Part shown: piece after piece, positions 6,787 to 14,803 of the stretch | Layout of the letters: every line of letters begins with the position of its first letter | Numbering within the stretch: position 1 is the first letter of the stretch | Assembly: GCA_016180955.1 (NCBI GenBank) | Contig: JACPAD010000002.1 | Span: 1 to 45,875, forward strand | Direction: 5' to 3' | From: Candidatus Zambryskiibacteriota bacterium | Lineage (GTDB): Bacteria; Patescibacteriota; Minisyncoccia; Phycocordibacterales; Zambryskibacteraceae | DNA: 45,875 nt | The notes under the pieces: model-generated | The model's database searches: none | What the model was told of the DNA's origin: nothing | The model's input: only the letters and a program-made list of their open reading frames with translations | Translations under genes and position numbers: made by a program

Positions 6787-7191
6787 ATGCTTAGCCTTTT
6801 CCCAGACCTTTTGAATTACTCCTTCCTCGCGCCATTTATTTTGCGAGTGGTTATAGGCCTCATCTTTATCGATCTCGGCTTTCTGATATTCAAATCCGAG
6901 AAGAAAAGGTGGGTCGCTTCATTTGAAACATTAGGTCTCCACCCTGTCAGTTTCTTTGTCCCTCTCTACGGAGTGCTTCAGACTGTGGGTGGCATTCTCC
7001 TTCTCATCGGGCTCTGGACCCAAGCGGCAGCGCTTGCTTTCGCCATTCTTACCGGCGTAGAACTCTATATCGAGTGGAGAGCTCGCGAAGTACTCAAACG
7101 GGATATAGTCTTCTACATTCTCATTTTTGCCGCCTCCGTTTCTCTCCTTCTCACTGGTCCCGGCGCTTACGCCATAGACTTACCTCTTTAA
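6787..7191 (+). CDS. DoxX-family membrane protein
   Basis: 134 residues with four predicted membrane helices (about 11-34, 56-76, 80-96, 105-125). The pattern FILRVVIGLIFIDLGFLIF, then PLYGVLQTVGGILLLIGLWT, matches the DoxX/SURF4 fold. Members are linked to redox or membrane stress functions but the substrate here is unknown. It starts 4 nt after the methyltransferase stop and has its own TAACAT 6 nt upstream of the ATG. Confidence 0.82.
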   Translation: MLSLFPDLLNYSFLAPFILRVVIGLIFIDLGFLIFKSEKKRWVASFETLGLHPVSFFVPLYGVLQTVGGILLLIGLWTQAAALAFAILTGVELYIEWRAREVLKRDIVFYILIFAASVSLLLTGPGAYAIDLPL

Positions 7192-7216
7192 TTTCGGTAT
7201 AGTTTTTCTGTTTTAA

Positions 7217-7287
7217 CCCCCCATAGCTTAGTGGTAAAGCAACGGCCTTTTAAGCCGCTGACCTGTGTCCGATTCACAGTGGGGGGA
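7217..7287 (+). tRNA. tRNA-Lys (anticodon TTT)
   Basis: Acceptor CCCCCCA/TGGGGGG (7217-7223 with 7280-7286), D-arm GCTT/AAGC with GG in the loop, anticodon loop CTTTTAA (TTT), T-arm CTGTG-TCCGATT-CACAG. Discriminator A at 7287. The T-loop has C at position 55, like the tRNA-Arg at 1-73. CCA is not encoded: the next bases are C and then the ATG of folD. Confidence 0.93.
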
Positions 7288-7288
7288 C

Positions 7289-8125
7289 ATGGCAAAAATT
7301 TTAGACGGCAAGAGTTTGAGCCAGCGGTTAGCTGTCAAGCTCTCAAAGAAAGTCAAGAAGCTGAAGATTAAGCCGAAAATCGTTATCATCCAGATCGGTG
7401 ACCTGGTGGAGTCCAATACCTACATCAAAAACAAAAAAAATTTCGGAGGAAAGATTGGCGCCGCGGTTGACCACAAAAGATATCCGAACAGTGTCCGGGA
7501 GTCGCGGATTATTTCCGATATCTTGAGATACAACCGAAATCCGTCCATCCACGGCATCATGGTGCAACTGCCCGCACCGAGGAACTTTGGCATCGAAAGA
7601 GTGCTCGAGACTATCGACCCCAAGAAAGACGTGGACGGACTAACTTCGCTCAACACCAAACATCTCTTTGACAACAGTGAGGCATTCATCCCCGCCACAG
7701 CCAAAGGAATCATCGCCCTGCTTGAAGAGTACAGAGTAAGGTTGGCTGGCAAAAGAATAGTAATAGTGGGCCAGTCATCACTGGTTGGCCGGCCGGCCAT
7801 GCTCGCGCTTTTGAACAGAGGAGCCACAGTTACTATGTGCCACAAGAATATCAAGAGCTTGGGGAAAGAAACTAAGCGCGCTGATATATTGATAACAGCT
7901 GTTGGCCGTCCCAAACTGATTTTGAAAAAGCATGTTTCCCAAAATCAGATTGTTGTCGATATCGGCATCAATATCGCAAAAGACGGAAAAATCGTCGGCG
8001 ATGTCGATTATAAAAATGTTTCAAAAAAAGTTAAGGCAATCACACCGGTCCCCGGAGGCGTCGGGCCAATGACTGTCGTTTCTCTCTTCCAAAACTTGCT
8101 TAGAGCCTATGTTCTACAAACTTAG
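7289..8125 (+). CDS. folD: Bifunctional methylene-THF dehydrogenase/cyclohydrolase FolD
   Basis: 278 residues from MAKILDGKSL. Visible motifs: SNTYIKNKKN with the catalytic Tyr and Lys, VQLPAP, DGLTSLN, the NADP site IVIVGQSSLVGRPAM, and TPVPGGVGPMT. FolD interconverts 5,10-methylene-, methenyl- and 10-formyl-THF. The ATG lies 2 nt after the discriminator base of tRNA-Lys, so the message must begin essentially at the start codon after tRNA 3'-end processing, or be read through. The further-upstream ATG at 7265 lies inside the tRNA and is rejected. The 3' end overlaps the HolA-like gene by 12 nt, convergently. Confidence 0.95.
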   Translation: MAKILDGKSLSQRLAVKLSKKVKKLKIKPKIVIIQIGDLVESNTYIKNKKNFGGKIGAAVDHKRYPNSVRESRIISDILRYNRNPSIHGIMVQLPAPRNFGIERVLETIDPKKDVDGLTSLNTKHLFDNSEAFIPATAKGIIALLEEYRVRLAGKRIVIVGQSSLVGRPAMLALLNRGATVTMCHKNIKSLGKETKRADILITAVGRPKLILKKHVSQNQIVVDIGINIAKDGKIVGDVDYKNVSKKVKAITPVPGGVGPMTVVSLFQNLLRAYVLQT

Positions 8126-8539
8126 AAGTACTTTCTCCACTAGAGTTTCTATTCCCCCTTGCCCGCGACGGACGCGATGGTAGCCCAGCACTAACTCCTC
8201 GGACAAGTTTTGAAGTTCAGCTGTTGAAAAATTTTTAAGGAAGCTTTTGGCTTTGTTGTACGGGAACGGCTTCATCTCGGTTTCTTGCACGTTTTTTGTC
8301 CTCGAAGCAATGAGCATATTCTTTACTTGCCAGACGACAACTCTAAAAAAGACGTCTTCCGGAGGCATGCCCGCAGCCAGCGCTTTCTCATAAAGCACCC
8401 AGGCATCGCGCCTCTTTCTGGCACCAATAGCGTCCGCTAAGGCAAAGATGTTAAATTCCGGCCCAGCTTTGGCGTCCAGAAGAAACGTTTCTTCGTCACT
8501 AACCACCGGCACATCTTTTCCGAAAAGATTTTTATCCAT
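8114..8539 (-). CDS. HolA-like clamp-loader delta C-terminal domain protein
   Basis: 141 residues, predicted all-helical. The segment FNIFALADAIGARKRRDAWV (from residue about 30), then AAGMPPEDVFFRVVVWQVKNMLI and LGYHRVRRGQGGIETLVEKVLLSL, matches the collar (domain III) of DNA polymerase III delta. The AAA+-like N-terminal domains I-II (about 200 residues in HolA) are absent. It overlaps the polA stop by 8 nt, so it is co-translated with DNA polymerase I. It might be a cut-down accessory subunit or a remnant. Family call by eye, moderately sure. Confidence 0.68.
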   Translation of the reverse strand: MDKNLFGKDVPVVSDEETFLLDAKAGPEFNIFALADAIGARKRRDAWVLYEKALAAGMPPEDVFFRVVVWQVKNMLIASRTKNVQETEMKPFPYNKAKSFLKNFSTAELQNLSEELVLGYHRVRRGQGGIETLVEKVLLSL

Positions 8540-10883
8540 AGTATTCCATTTCCCCCCAATTATCGCCGACGTGCGCCTCTGCCACGATTGGCACGCCAGA
8601 TAATTTTTCTTTTGGAATGACCGTCTCCATCATCTCTTTAAATTCCGCAACCGCCTCACTAACCAAATTTTCTTTTACTTCAAAGACCAATTCGTCATGC
8701 ACTTGGAGAACGAGGTGCGCATCATCTGAATGTTTCTGGACCTCAATATAATCGCTGATGCGCTTCATGGCAATTTTAATGATGTCCGCTTGAGTGCCTT
8801 GCAGCGGCGCGTTAATGGCCATGCGCTCGGCTTGCGCGCGCACGTAAGGCAGAGGCGATTTGAAGCCGGTAAAGTATCGTCGGCGGCCAAACATTGTTTC
8901 CGTATAGCCCCTGCGGGCCGTTTCCGCTTTAACTTTATCCAAATATTCGGCCAGTCCAGTGAAAGTCTTGAAGTACTCGTTGTAGAATTCCTGCGCTTCT
9001 TTTCTATCCGTGCCAAGATTGGCTCTCAAAGCATTGACCCCCATGCCGTAGAGGATACCAAAGTTGATGGTCTTGGCTTTGATGCGCATCGCTTTATCCA
9101 CCTTATCCCGCGGCACCTTAAAGACTCTTGCCGCTACGCCAGCATGCACGTCTTCTCTGTTTTTGAAAATTTCGATGAGTTTCTTGTCCCGCGAGAGAAT
9201 GGCCGCCAAGCGCAGTTCTATTTGGGAATAGTCCAGCGATAATAATTTGAATCCCTTCTGTGCAACAAAGGCCTTACGGATAGCGCGACCGAGAGCCGTT
9301 TTTACTGGAATGTTCTGGAGATTGGGGTTGTTGCTTGCCATACGGCCGGTAACTGCTCCTGACTGAAGAAAGGTTGAGTGCAAACGGGAATTTTTATCTA
9401 AAAGCGGCGGGATGGCGTCAATATAAGTCGAGAGAAGTTTGGAAAGCTCGCGATATTCCAAAATGTGGTCAACGATGGGATGCTTCTCGCGCAGTTTTTC
9501 CAATTCCGACTCTCGCGTCGAGAGAGCGCCCGTTGGGGTTTTCTTCTGCCTCTTTTCACCAAGCCCAAGCTTGGTGAAAAGAATTTCCGATAACATTTTC
9601 GGCGAATTAATGTTGAACTCCTCTCCCGCTTCCTGCCAGATTTTTTTCTCCAATTTACCGAGCTTCTCGTGATAGTCTTCGGAGAGCTTTTTAAGGACTT
9701 GCTTATCGACTTTTACTCCTCTCTCATTCATCTTCTCAACCACAGGAATAAGCGGCCTCTCGATATTTTCAAAAACTTCCCTAACTTTCCTCTTATCAAG
9801 TTCCCGCTCGAGAATTTTTCTCGCCTCATCCAGGCTTTTTGTCTTAGTAAAGCTCATGACATCTTCAATATTAGGGTTGGTAAGGTTTGAATCCATGACC
9901 CAGAGCATGAGACAAGACTCTTTAGATTCTTGAGGTTTGAACTCCTTAAGCGATGATGGCGTGTTTTTTTCTGCGGTCCCGGCTTTCTCGGCAAGCCTCT
10001 TCACCCTATCGCTCAAAGTGCGGAATCCGAGCGTGCGGAAAAGTTCCAACACTCTCTCAATATCCAAATTCTCCCGCCAATTTTTCGGTAAAACGAAATT
10101 TATCGGCGCATCAGTGCGGATGGTGGCCAAAGTTTTGGAAAAGAGCGCTTCTTCCTCATTCTCAAGCAAAAGATTTTTCATCCGTTCGCTTAATTTTGCT
10201 TTTTTCAGATTTTTATAGATATTTTCAATAGTGCCGAACTCCTGTATAAGCGCTGTTGCAGTCTTCTCTCCGATGCCCTTCACGCCAATGATGTTGTCTG
10301 ATGGGTCGCCGCGAAGCCCTTTGTAATCGATAAGTTTGCACGGTGGGAAACCGAAGCGCTCCACCACTTTTTTTTCGTCATAGAGAATGGTATCGTTTAT
10401 CCCCTTCTTCAACGTATAAACCATCACCTTCTTGTCATCCACAAGCTGCATGGTATCCATGTCTCCGGAGGCGATGATAATTTCCAGATTTGTGATTTGT
10501 GATTTGTAACTTGTGATTTCGTAAACTATAGTACCGATGATGTCATCTGCCTCAAAGCCCGGATGAGAATAAATGGGTATGCCAAAAGCGGTAAAGATGT
10601 CCTTGGCTCTTTCAAGCTGGAGCGCGAGATTTTCATCGGCCTCCTTCCTTCCGGCCTTGTAAGTCTCATAGGCCTCGTGGCGATGCGTCGGGCCAGGCAA
10701 GTCGAAGCAGGCAACAATAAAATCGGGCTTTAGATCATTTATTATCTTTATGAGCATGGCCACGAGGCCATAGAGAGCGCCGGTCGGCTCGCCGGTCGTG
10801 GCGGCCGTAAATTCAGGCAGGGCGTGATAAGCGCGGTGGATTATCGCGTGAGCGTCGAGAAGGACTAATCTTTTATCTCTCAT
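8532..10883 (-). CDS. polA: DNA polymerase I
   Basis: 783 residues from MRDKRLVLLDAHAIIHRAYH. 5'-nuclease domain (1-290): GFEADDIIGT, IIASGDMDTMQLV and the helix-hairpin-helix GVKGIGEKTA. A short central region (about 300-380) is too small for an active 3'-5' exonuclease and lacks the DxE motif. The polymerase domain carries motif A LLSLDYSQIELRLA, motif B KTINFGILYGMG and motif C LQVHDELVFEV. An upstream ATG at 10946 would overlap tsaE by 74 nt; the ATG at 10883 (11-nt overlap) is preferred. A TCACAAATCACAAATT-like repeat (10485-10518) encodes part of SYKSQITN in the nuclease domain. Confidence 0.96.
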   Translation of the reverse strand: MRDKRLVLLDAHAIIHRAYHALPEFTAATTGEPTGALYGLVAMLIKIINDLKPDFIVACFDLPGPTHRHEAYETYKAGRKEADENLALQLERAKDIFTAFGIPIYSHPGFEADDIIGTIVYEITSYKSQITNLEIIIASGDMDTMQLVDDKKVMVYTLKKGINDTILYDEKKVVERFGFPPCKLIDYKGLRGDPSDNIIGVKGIGEKTATALIQEFGTIENIYKNLKKAKLSERMKNLLLENEEEALFSKTLATIRTDAPINFVLPKNWRENLDIERVLELFRTLGFRTLSDRVKRLAEKAGTAEKNTPSSLKEFKPQESKESCLMLWVMDSNLTNPNIEDVMSFTKTKSLDEARKILERELDKRKVREVFENIERPLIPVVEKMNERGVKVDKQVLKKLSEDYHEKLGKLEKKIWQEAGEEFNINSPKMLSEILFTKLGLGEKRQKKTPTGALSTRESELEKLREKHPIVDHILEYRELSKLLSTYIDAIPPLLDKNSRLHSTFLQSGAVTGRMASNNPNLQNIPVKTALGRAIRKAFVAQKGFKLLSLDYSQIELRLAAILSRDKKLIEIFKNREDVHAGVAARVFKVPRDKVDKAMRIKAKTINFGILYGMGVNALRANLGTDRKEAQEFYNEYFKTFTGLAEYLDKVKAETARRGYTETMFGRRRYFTGFKSPLPYVRAQAERMAINAPLQGTQADIIKIAMKRISDYIEVQKHSDDAHLVLQVHDELVFEVKENLVSEAVAEFKEMMETVIPKEKLSGVPIVAEAHVGDNWGEMEYYG
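10485..10518. repeat. AATCACAAATCACAA repeat inside polA
   Basis: On the coding strand the words AATCACAAGTTACAAATC and ACAAATCACAAATC follow each other, giving SYKSQITN in a loop before the strand LEIIIASGD. Low-complexity, in frame. Confidence 0.45.
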
Positions 10884-11205
10884 GTTTGAATAGAATTCTC
10901 TTGGCATCTTTCGGGATGAGTCCCTCGACTCTTTCTGGCCACTCAATCAAAACTAAATTCTCCGGGTCTTTGACGATCTCTTTCCAGCCCAAATGCAGGA
11001 GTTCCTCTTCCTTTTCTATCCGGTAGGCGTCGATGTGGATTAATTTCTTAAAACCTCTCCAGTCTACATTGTAAATTTTCATAATAATGAACGTCGGACT
11101 ATGCATGTTTTCCGTTACCCCAAGAATTTTACCGAACGCTTGGGCAAATGTCGTCTTGCCTGAACCGAGTTCCCCTTGGAGCGCTATAACGGTGGCGCTA
11201 GTCAT
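10873..11205 (-). CDS. tsaE: tRNA t6A threonylcarbamoylation ATPase TsaE
   Basis: 110 residues from MTSATVIALQGE. P-loop GELGSGKTTF, the SPTFIIMKIY segment, HIDAYRIEKEEELLHLGW and VLIEWPERVEGLIP are TsaE hallmarks; TsaE supports TsaB/TsaD in making t6A37. A TTG at 11220 could add five residues, but the -10 TATAAT (11217-11212) ends 6 nt before the ATG at 11205. Either way the usual 25-residue N-terminus before the P-loop is missing, and the in-frame codons upstream offer no earlier ATG. Overlaps polA by 11 nt. Confidence 0.9.
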   Translation of the reverse strand: MTSATVIALQGELGSGKTTFAQAFGKILGVTENMHSPTFIIMKIYNVDWRGFKKLIHIDAYRIEKEEELLHLGWKEIVKDPENLVLIEWPERVEGLIPKDAKRILFKHER

Positions 11206-11222
11206 TACCGTATTATACAAAA

Positions 11223-11244
11223 GGGCGGGACCGAAATCCCGCCC
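11223..11244 (-). terminator. Terminator downstream of the lipoprotein gene
   Basis: GGGCGGGA-TTTCGG-TCCCGCCC on the minus strand, 8-bp GC-rich stem followed by TTTTG. It lies 13 nt after the lipoprotein stop and just before the tsaE -10. Confidence 0.75.
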
Positions 11245-11256
11245 ATCATTGCCATG

Positions 11257-11631
11257 TTAAGGGCGACGGACTCGCTCGCACCCGAGACCGCCCCGTAGGG
11301 CGCTCACGTGCCAGACGTATTCCCGAGAGCTTCTCCGGCTCGTGGAGAAGCTCCGGCTCGTGGAGCCGCGCTTGACCTCCGAAACGTCGAGAGCCGTGAG
11401 AACCATGCTATAGTCGCGCCCCATGAAGCGTTCCAGCACGACTCTCATTTTCTCCCCATAACCGATTCTGCCGTGCTCGCCGTACAACGACTCGATGTCG
11501 AGCACCGAGCCCGGGCAGTCGTTAAACACAAAGACCTCTGCGGTAGGAAAGAGGTGCACTCTATACCCACCGCACCCTGTTACGAAAATCGCGAACGCTA
11601 TGAGCCACATGGCCCAAAAGAGCTTTTGCAT
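11257..11631 (-). CDS. Small predicted lipoprotein
   Basis: 124 residues. Signal peptide MQKLFWAMWLIAFAIFVTG with lipobox VTGC (Cys20). The mature part contains FVFNDCPGSVLDIESLYGEHG and a Ser/Arg-rich tail (STSRSFSTSRRSS) encoded by an imperfect tandem duplication of CCACGAGCCGGAG (11335-11372). No recognised family. Unlike most genes here it has a classical Shine-Dalgarno (GGAGG, 5 nt before the ATG), a -35/-10 promoter and a terminator, so it is a self-contained unit, possibly acquired. Confidence 0.72.
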   Translation of the reverse strand: MQKLFWAMWLIAFAIFVTGCGGYRVHLFPTAEVFVFNDCPGSVLDIESLYGEHGRIGYGEKMRVVLERFMGRDYSMVLTALDVSEVKRGSTSRSFSTSRRSSREYVWHVSALRGGLGCERVRRP

Positions 11632-11651
11632 AGCCCCTCCAATCTACTCTC

Positions 11652-11681
11652 ATTATACCATACTTAGTATCAAAAAGTCAA
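11652..11681 (-). promoter_or_regulatory. Promoter of the lipoprotein gene
   Basis: TTGACT (11681-11676), 18-nt spacer, TATAAT (11657-11652), then a leader carrying GGAGG before the ATG at 11631. An 11-bp imperfect hairpin (11682-11710, outer arms GCCCGT/ACGGGC) lies just upstream of the -35, between this promoter and the divergent pilB promoter. Confidence 0.75.
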
Positions 11682-11727
11682 GCCCGTAAAAGAGTTCCGC
11701 TTTCACGGGCTCTGATACAATTAAAAT

Positions 11728-13401
11728 ATGGTTATTTTTGACGAAGAGAAGCAGAAAGAGCGCCTCCGCGCTCTGCGAGGCCGTGAGGAAGAAGAGCTGG
11801 CGCAAACTCTGGCCGCTCATCATGGCATCCCCTACCTCGACCTCTCCGTCCACCCCATAAACATTGACGCCTTACGCGTCCTCAAAGAAGATGCCGCCCG
11901 GGACGCAGAGATGGCAGTATTTAACGCCACGGACAAAAATATCGACGTGGCCGTCCTCTCGCCGAAAAATGATAAGGCTAAGGCCGTCATCGAGGAGCTG
12001 AAGCAGAAAGGCTATGTGCCGGAAATCTATATGGTCTCACACGCCAGTTTAAAGAAAGTCTGGGACAGATACAAAGATTTATCATATTCCTTCGAGACTC
12101 AAACTGGCGCTCTCGATATCAGCAACGAAGAGATTCTCGAGATGACAAAAAAGGTCGCCACTCTTCCCGATATCAAAAAAATGATTGAGGAAGTACTCGA
12201 GCTCAAACGCACTTATCGCATCTCGCGCATTCTTGAGATTATTTTGGCGGGCGCGCTTTCCCTCAAAGCCTCCGATGTGCACTTCGAGCCAGAGGAAGAA
12301 AAAATCCGTCTGCGCTACCGGCTCGACGGCGTACTTACCGACGTGCTTTTCTTCGACAAAGAAACTTACGAGCTTCTGCTCTCACGCGTGAAGCTTATCA
12401 GCGAGTTGAAGCTCAACATCAAGGAGAGAGCGCAAGACGGCCGTTTCTCAATAAAGCTTGCCGAGACCGAGATAGAAGTACGCACCTCGCTTCTGCCCGG
12501 CCCGTACGGCGAATCAGTGGTCTTACGGGTACTTAACCCGGAGACGATTGGAGTCGAGTTCGAGAAGCTCGGCATCCACCCCCGTCTTTTGGATATTCTC
12601 AATAAGGAGGTAAGGAAGCCTAACGGCATGATACTTACCACCGGGCCTACCGGCTCCGGCAAGACCACCACTCTCTACGCCTTCTTGAAGAAAATTTATA
12701 CCCCGGAAATAAAGGTTGTTACCATCGAGAATCCCATTGAATACCACCTTGAGGGCATAGTCCAAACGCAGACCGATAGCGCCTTGGGTTATACCTTCGC
12801 CGAGGGGTTAAGGAGCGCTTTGCGCCAGGACCCTGATGTCATCATGGTCGGCGAGATTAGAGACGGAGAGACCGCTGCGGTTGCGGTCAATGCCGCGCTA
12901 ACCGGTCACCTAGTGCTCTCAACGCTTCACACCAATAACGCTGCGGGCTCTTTCCCGCGGCTCCTAGACCTCGGAGTCAATCCGAAGGTGGTAAGCTCGG
13001 CGCTCAATGTCTCCATCGCCCAACGATTAGTGAGAGTTCTCTGCGGTGAATGCAGAAAAGAAAAAATTCTTGAGGGTAAGGATAAGGAAGTGATTGAGAG
13101 AGTGCTCTCTGGCGTGGGCGATACAAGCTATCTCGAAGGCGTGCAAAAAGAGAAGGTCTGGGCGCCAGCTGGTTGTCCTAAGTGCGGCTTCCTCGGCTAC
13201 AAGGGACGTATTGGCGTTTTCGAAGTTATTCTTATTGATTCTGATATAGAGAAGGCGGTTATAGAGAACCCATCCGAACGAGATATCCGCGCGGCGGCAG
13301 AGAAACAGAAGCTTCTTACTCTTGCTCAAGACGGAGTATTGAAAGTGCTTAACGGCGTAACTAGTCTTGAAGAATTACAAAGAGTAGTTAATATTGAGTG
13401 A
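11728..13401 (+). CDS. pilB: Type IV pilus extension ATPase PilB/GspE
   Basis: 557 residues. N-terminal MshEN-like domain (about 20-120), then a secretion ATPase: KASDVHFEPEEEKIRLRYRLDG, Walker A TTGPTGSGKTTTLY, Asp box, Walker B region PDVIMVGEIRDGETA, His box LSTLHTNNAAG, and the zinc-binding CGEC...CPKC pair typical of PilB. It powers pilin polymerisation and probably works with PilM/N/O encoded at 0.4-2.5 kb. TACAAT (11716-11721) ends 6 nt before the ATG. Followed by a structured element and ruvB. Confidence 0.95.
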   Translation: MVIFDEEKQKERLRALRGREEEELAQTLAAHHGIPYLDLSVHPINIDALRVLKEDAARDAEMAVFNATDKNIDVAVLSPKNDKAKAVIEELKQKGYVPEIYMVSHASLKKVWDRYKDLSYSFETQTGALDISNEEILEMTKKVATLPDIKKMIEEVLELKRTYRISRILEIILAGALSLKASDVHFEPEEEKIRLRYRLDGVLTDVLFFDKETYELLLSRVKLISELKLNIKERAQDGRFSIKLAETEIEVRTSLLPGPYGESVVLRVLNPETIGVEFEKLGIHPRLLDILNKEVRKPNGMILTTGPTGSGKTTTLYAFLKKIYTPEIKVVTIENPIEYHLEGIVQTQTDSALGYTFAEGLRSALRQDPDVIMVGEIRDGETAAVAVNAALTGHLVLSTLHTNNAAGSFPRLLDLGVNPKVVSSALNVSIAQRLVRVLCGECRKEKILEGKDKEVIERVLSGVGDTSYLEGVQKEKVWAPAGCPKCGFLGYKGRIGVFEVILIDSDIEKAVIENPSERDIRAAAEKQKLLTLAQDGVLKVLNGVTSLEELQRVVNIE

Positions 13402-13404
13402 TGT

Positions 13405-13524
13405 CCAGCACATAAATCTCTAAGCAAAAGTCAAACTATTTCCTTAAGGATTGCCTCAGTCAGACTTTGGTCGGACCAAGACGTCCTCAGAAAATCGTCC
13501 GTTGCTTAGAGATTTATGCTCTGG
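13405..13524 (+). ncRNA. Candidate structured RNA between pilB and ruvB
   Basis: A 17-bp perfect inverted repeat (CATAAATCTCTAAGCAA at 13411-13427 with its complement at 13502-13518), extended by CCAG/CTGG (13405-13408 with 13521-13524), closes a 74-nt loop. The loop holds smaller self-complementary parts: TCCTTAAGGA (13441-13450), TTGGTC-G-GACCAA (13467-13479) and CGGAC/GTCCG (13471-13475 with 13497-13501). No reading frame of note. Strand is chosen because both flanking genes are plus. It matches no RNA family I know; a MITE-like inverted repeat is the alternative. Confidence 0.45.
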
Positions 13525-13571
13525 ATTAAAGAACGGCTGTTGAGATTTCAGTTTAGCACAGAAAATTTTTT

Positions 13572-14570
13572 ATGTCAATAGAAGAAAAGAGCGTCCATTT
13601 GGATAAAGAACTGCGTCCTTCAAGTTGGGGCGAATATGTGGGCCAGAGAGCCATTAAAGAAAATCTCAATATCCTGATTAAGGCGGCGACTGACCGGGGC
13701 GCCCCGCCGGAACATGTGCTCTTCTACGGTCCGCCGGGGTTGGGCAAGACAACTCTTGCCCACCTTGTGGCGCGTGAGACCGGGCGCAATTTAAAAATCA
13801 CTTCCGGGCCCGCTATTGAGCGCGTGGGCGATCTCGCTTCCATACTCACGAACTTGTCGGCTGGTGATATTCTCTTCATTGACGAAATCCACCGTCTTAA
13901 TAAAACCATCGAAGAGGTGCTCTATCCCGCTATGGAATCCGGCGTGCTCGACATCATTATTGGCAAGGGTCCTTCGGCGAGAACGTTACAGCTGGAGCTG
14001 CCCGCTTTCACCCTTCTTGCGGCGACGACCAGAGTGGCCATGATTTCCTCACCTTTGCGAAGCCGCTTCTCCGGAGGAGTCTTTCGTCTAGAGTTTTACA
14101 GTGAAGGCGAGATTGAGGAAATTTTGCGCCGTTCAGCAAAAATCTTGGGAGTCAAACTAGAAAACGGAGCGGAAAAAGAAATTGCCAAGAGAAGCCGCTT
14201 CACACCGCGCACCGCTAACTACTTTTTGAAGCGCGCAAGAGACTTTGCCCAAGTAGAGAATCGCCCGCTTAATTGCGAGACCGTCAATCTTTCCTTAAAA
14301 CTCTTGGGAGTCGACGAGAAGGGCCTCACTCCCTCCGACAGAAAACTTTTAGAAGTTATTGCAGAAAAGTTTTCCGGCGGGCCGGTAGGTTTAGGCACTT
14401 TGGCGGCCGCGCTCTCCGAAGAAGAAGCAACAATCGAAGAGTTTAACGAACCATATCTTCTCCAACTTGGCCTCATCGAGCGCACCACGCGCGGCCGCGC
14501 GCTCACTGCCCACGCCTATACGCACCTCGGCAAAACCCCTCCTAAAAATTTGCAGAAAAAGTTACTTTAA
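13572..14570 (+). CDS. ruvB: Holliday junction DNA helicase RuvB
   Basis: 332 residues. LRPSSWGEYVGQ N-terminus, Walker A YGPPGLGKTTLAH, Walker B ILFIDEIHRL, sensor 1 AATTR, arginine-finger region SPLRSRF, and the winged-helix DNA-binding C-terminus (GGPVGLGTLAAALSEE...GLIERTTRGRALT). RuvB hexamers drive branch migration with RuvA (4.2 kb) before RuvC (15.5 kb) resolves the junction; here the three genes are in separate units. No Shine-Dalgarno before the ATG; the upstream 50 nt follow the structured element. Confidence 0.97.
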   Translation: MSIEEKSVHLDKELRPSSWGEYVGQRAIKENLNILIKAATDRGAPPEHVLFYGPPGLGKTTLAHLVARETGRNLKITSGPAIERVGDLASILTNLSAGDILFIDEIHRLNKTIEEVLYPAMESGVLDIIIGKGPSARTLQLELPAFTLLAATTRVAMISSPLRSRFSGGVFRLEFYSEGEIEEILRRSAKILGVKLENGAEKEIAKRSRFTPRTANYFLKRARDFAQVENRPLNCETVNLSLKLLGVDEKGLTPSDRKLLEVIAEKFSGGPVGLGTLAAALSEEEATIEEFNEPYLLQLGLIERTTRGRALTAHAYTHLGKTPPKNLQKKLL

Positions 14571-14578
14571 ATTTAGTC

Positions 14579-14608
14579 TCAGGTGCTATGATATATCATA
14601 GCACCTGA
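14579..14608. repeat. 30-bp perfect palindrome after ruvB
   Basis: Both halves are exact complements around the core TGATATATCA; the arm reads TCAGGTGCTATGATA. A short TTTT follows on the plus strand, so it may terminate ruvB. A close relative at 14804-14827 lies on the other side of the small ORF. Confidence 0.8.
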
Positions 14609-14642
14609 CTTTTAGAAAAAGTATTGTGATAAAATTGCTGGC

Positions 14643-14798
14643 ATGAGAAAGCGCTTTAAATCTAAACACCATTCATGTCCACTATGCAAGCCAAATAAAA
14701 CCGGCCATTCTTGCCGTTGGGCTGGCCGTGAATTTAATTTATTACGTGTTTGGGAAAGAGAAAAACTCACTATATTGCGCCATGGCTCATATGTGTAA
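14643..14798 (+). CDS. 51-residue Cys/His-rich micro-protein
   Basis: Basic protein starting MRKRFKSKHHSCPLCKP and containing CPLC and HSC, a possible zinc site (C-x2-C plus His/Cys), then an Arg/Trp-rich helical tail. I recall small proteins with an SCPLCKP motif in many bacteria but know no function. TAAAAT (14630-14635) ends 7 nt before the ATG, the same spacing as in other genes here, which supports it as a real gene. Bracketed by two related perfect palindromes. Confidence 0.65.
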   Translation: MRKRFKSKHHSCPLCKPNKTGHSCRWAGREFNLLRVWEREKLTILRHGSYV

Positions 14799-14803
14799 TG
14801 CTA

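Noticed and set aside
13405-13524. SRP RNA, tmRNA or RNase P RNA identity for the structured element
   Set aside because: None of the diagnostic conserved sequences of those RNAs is present.
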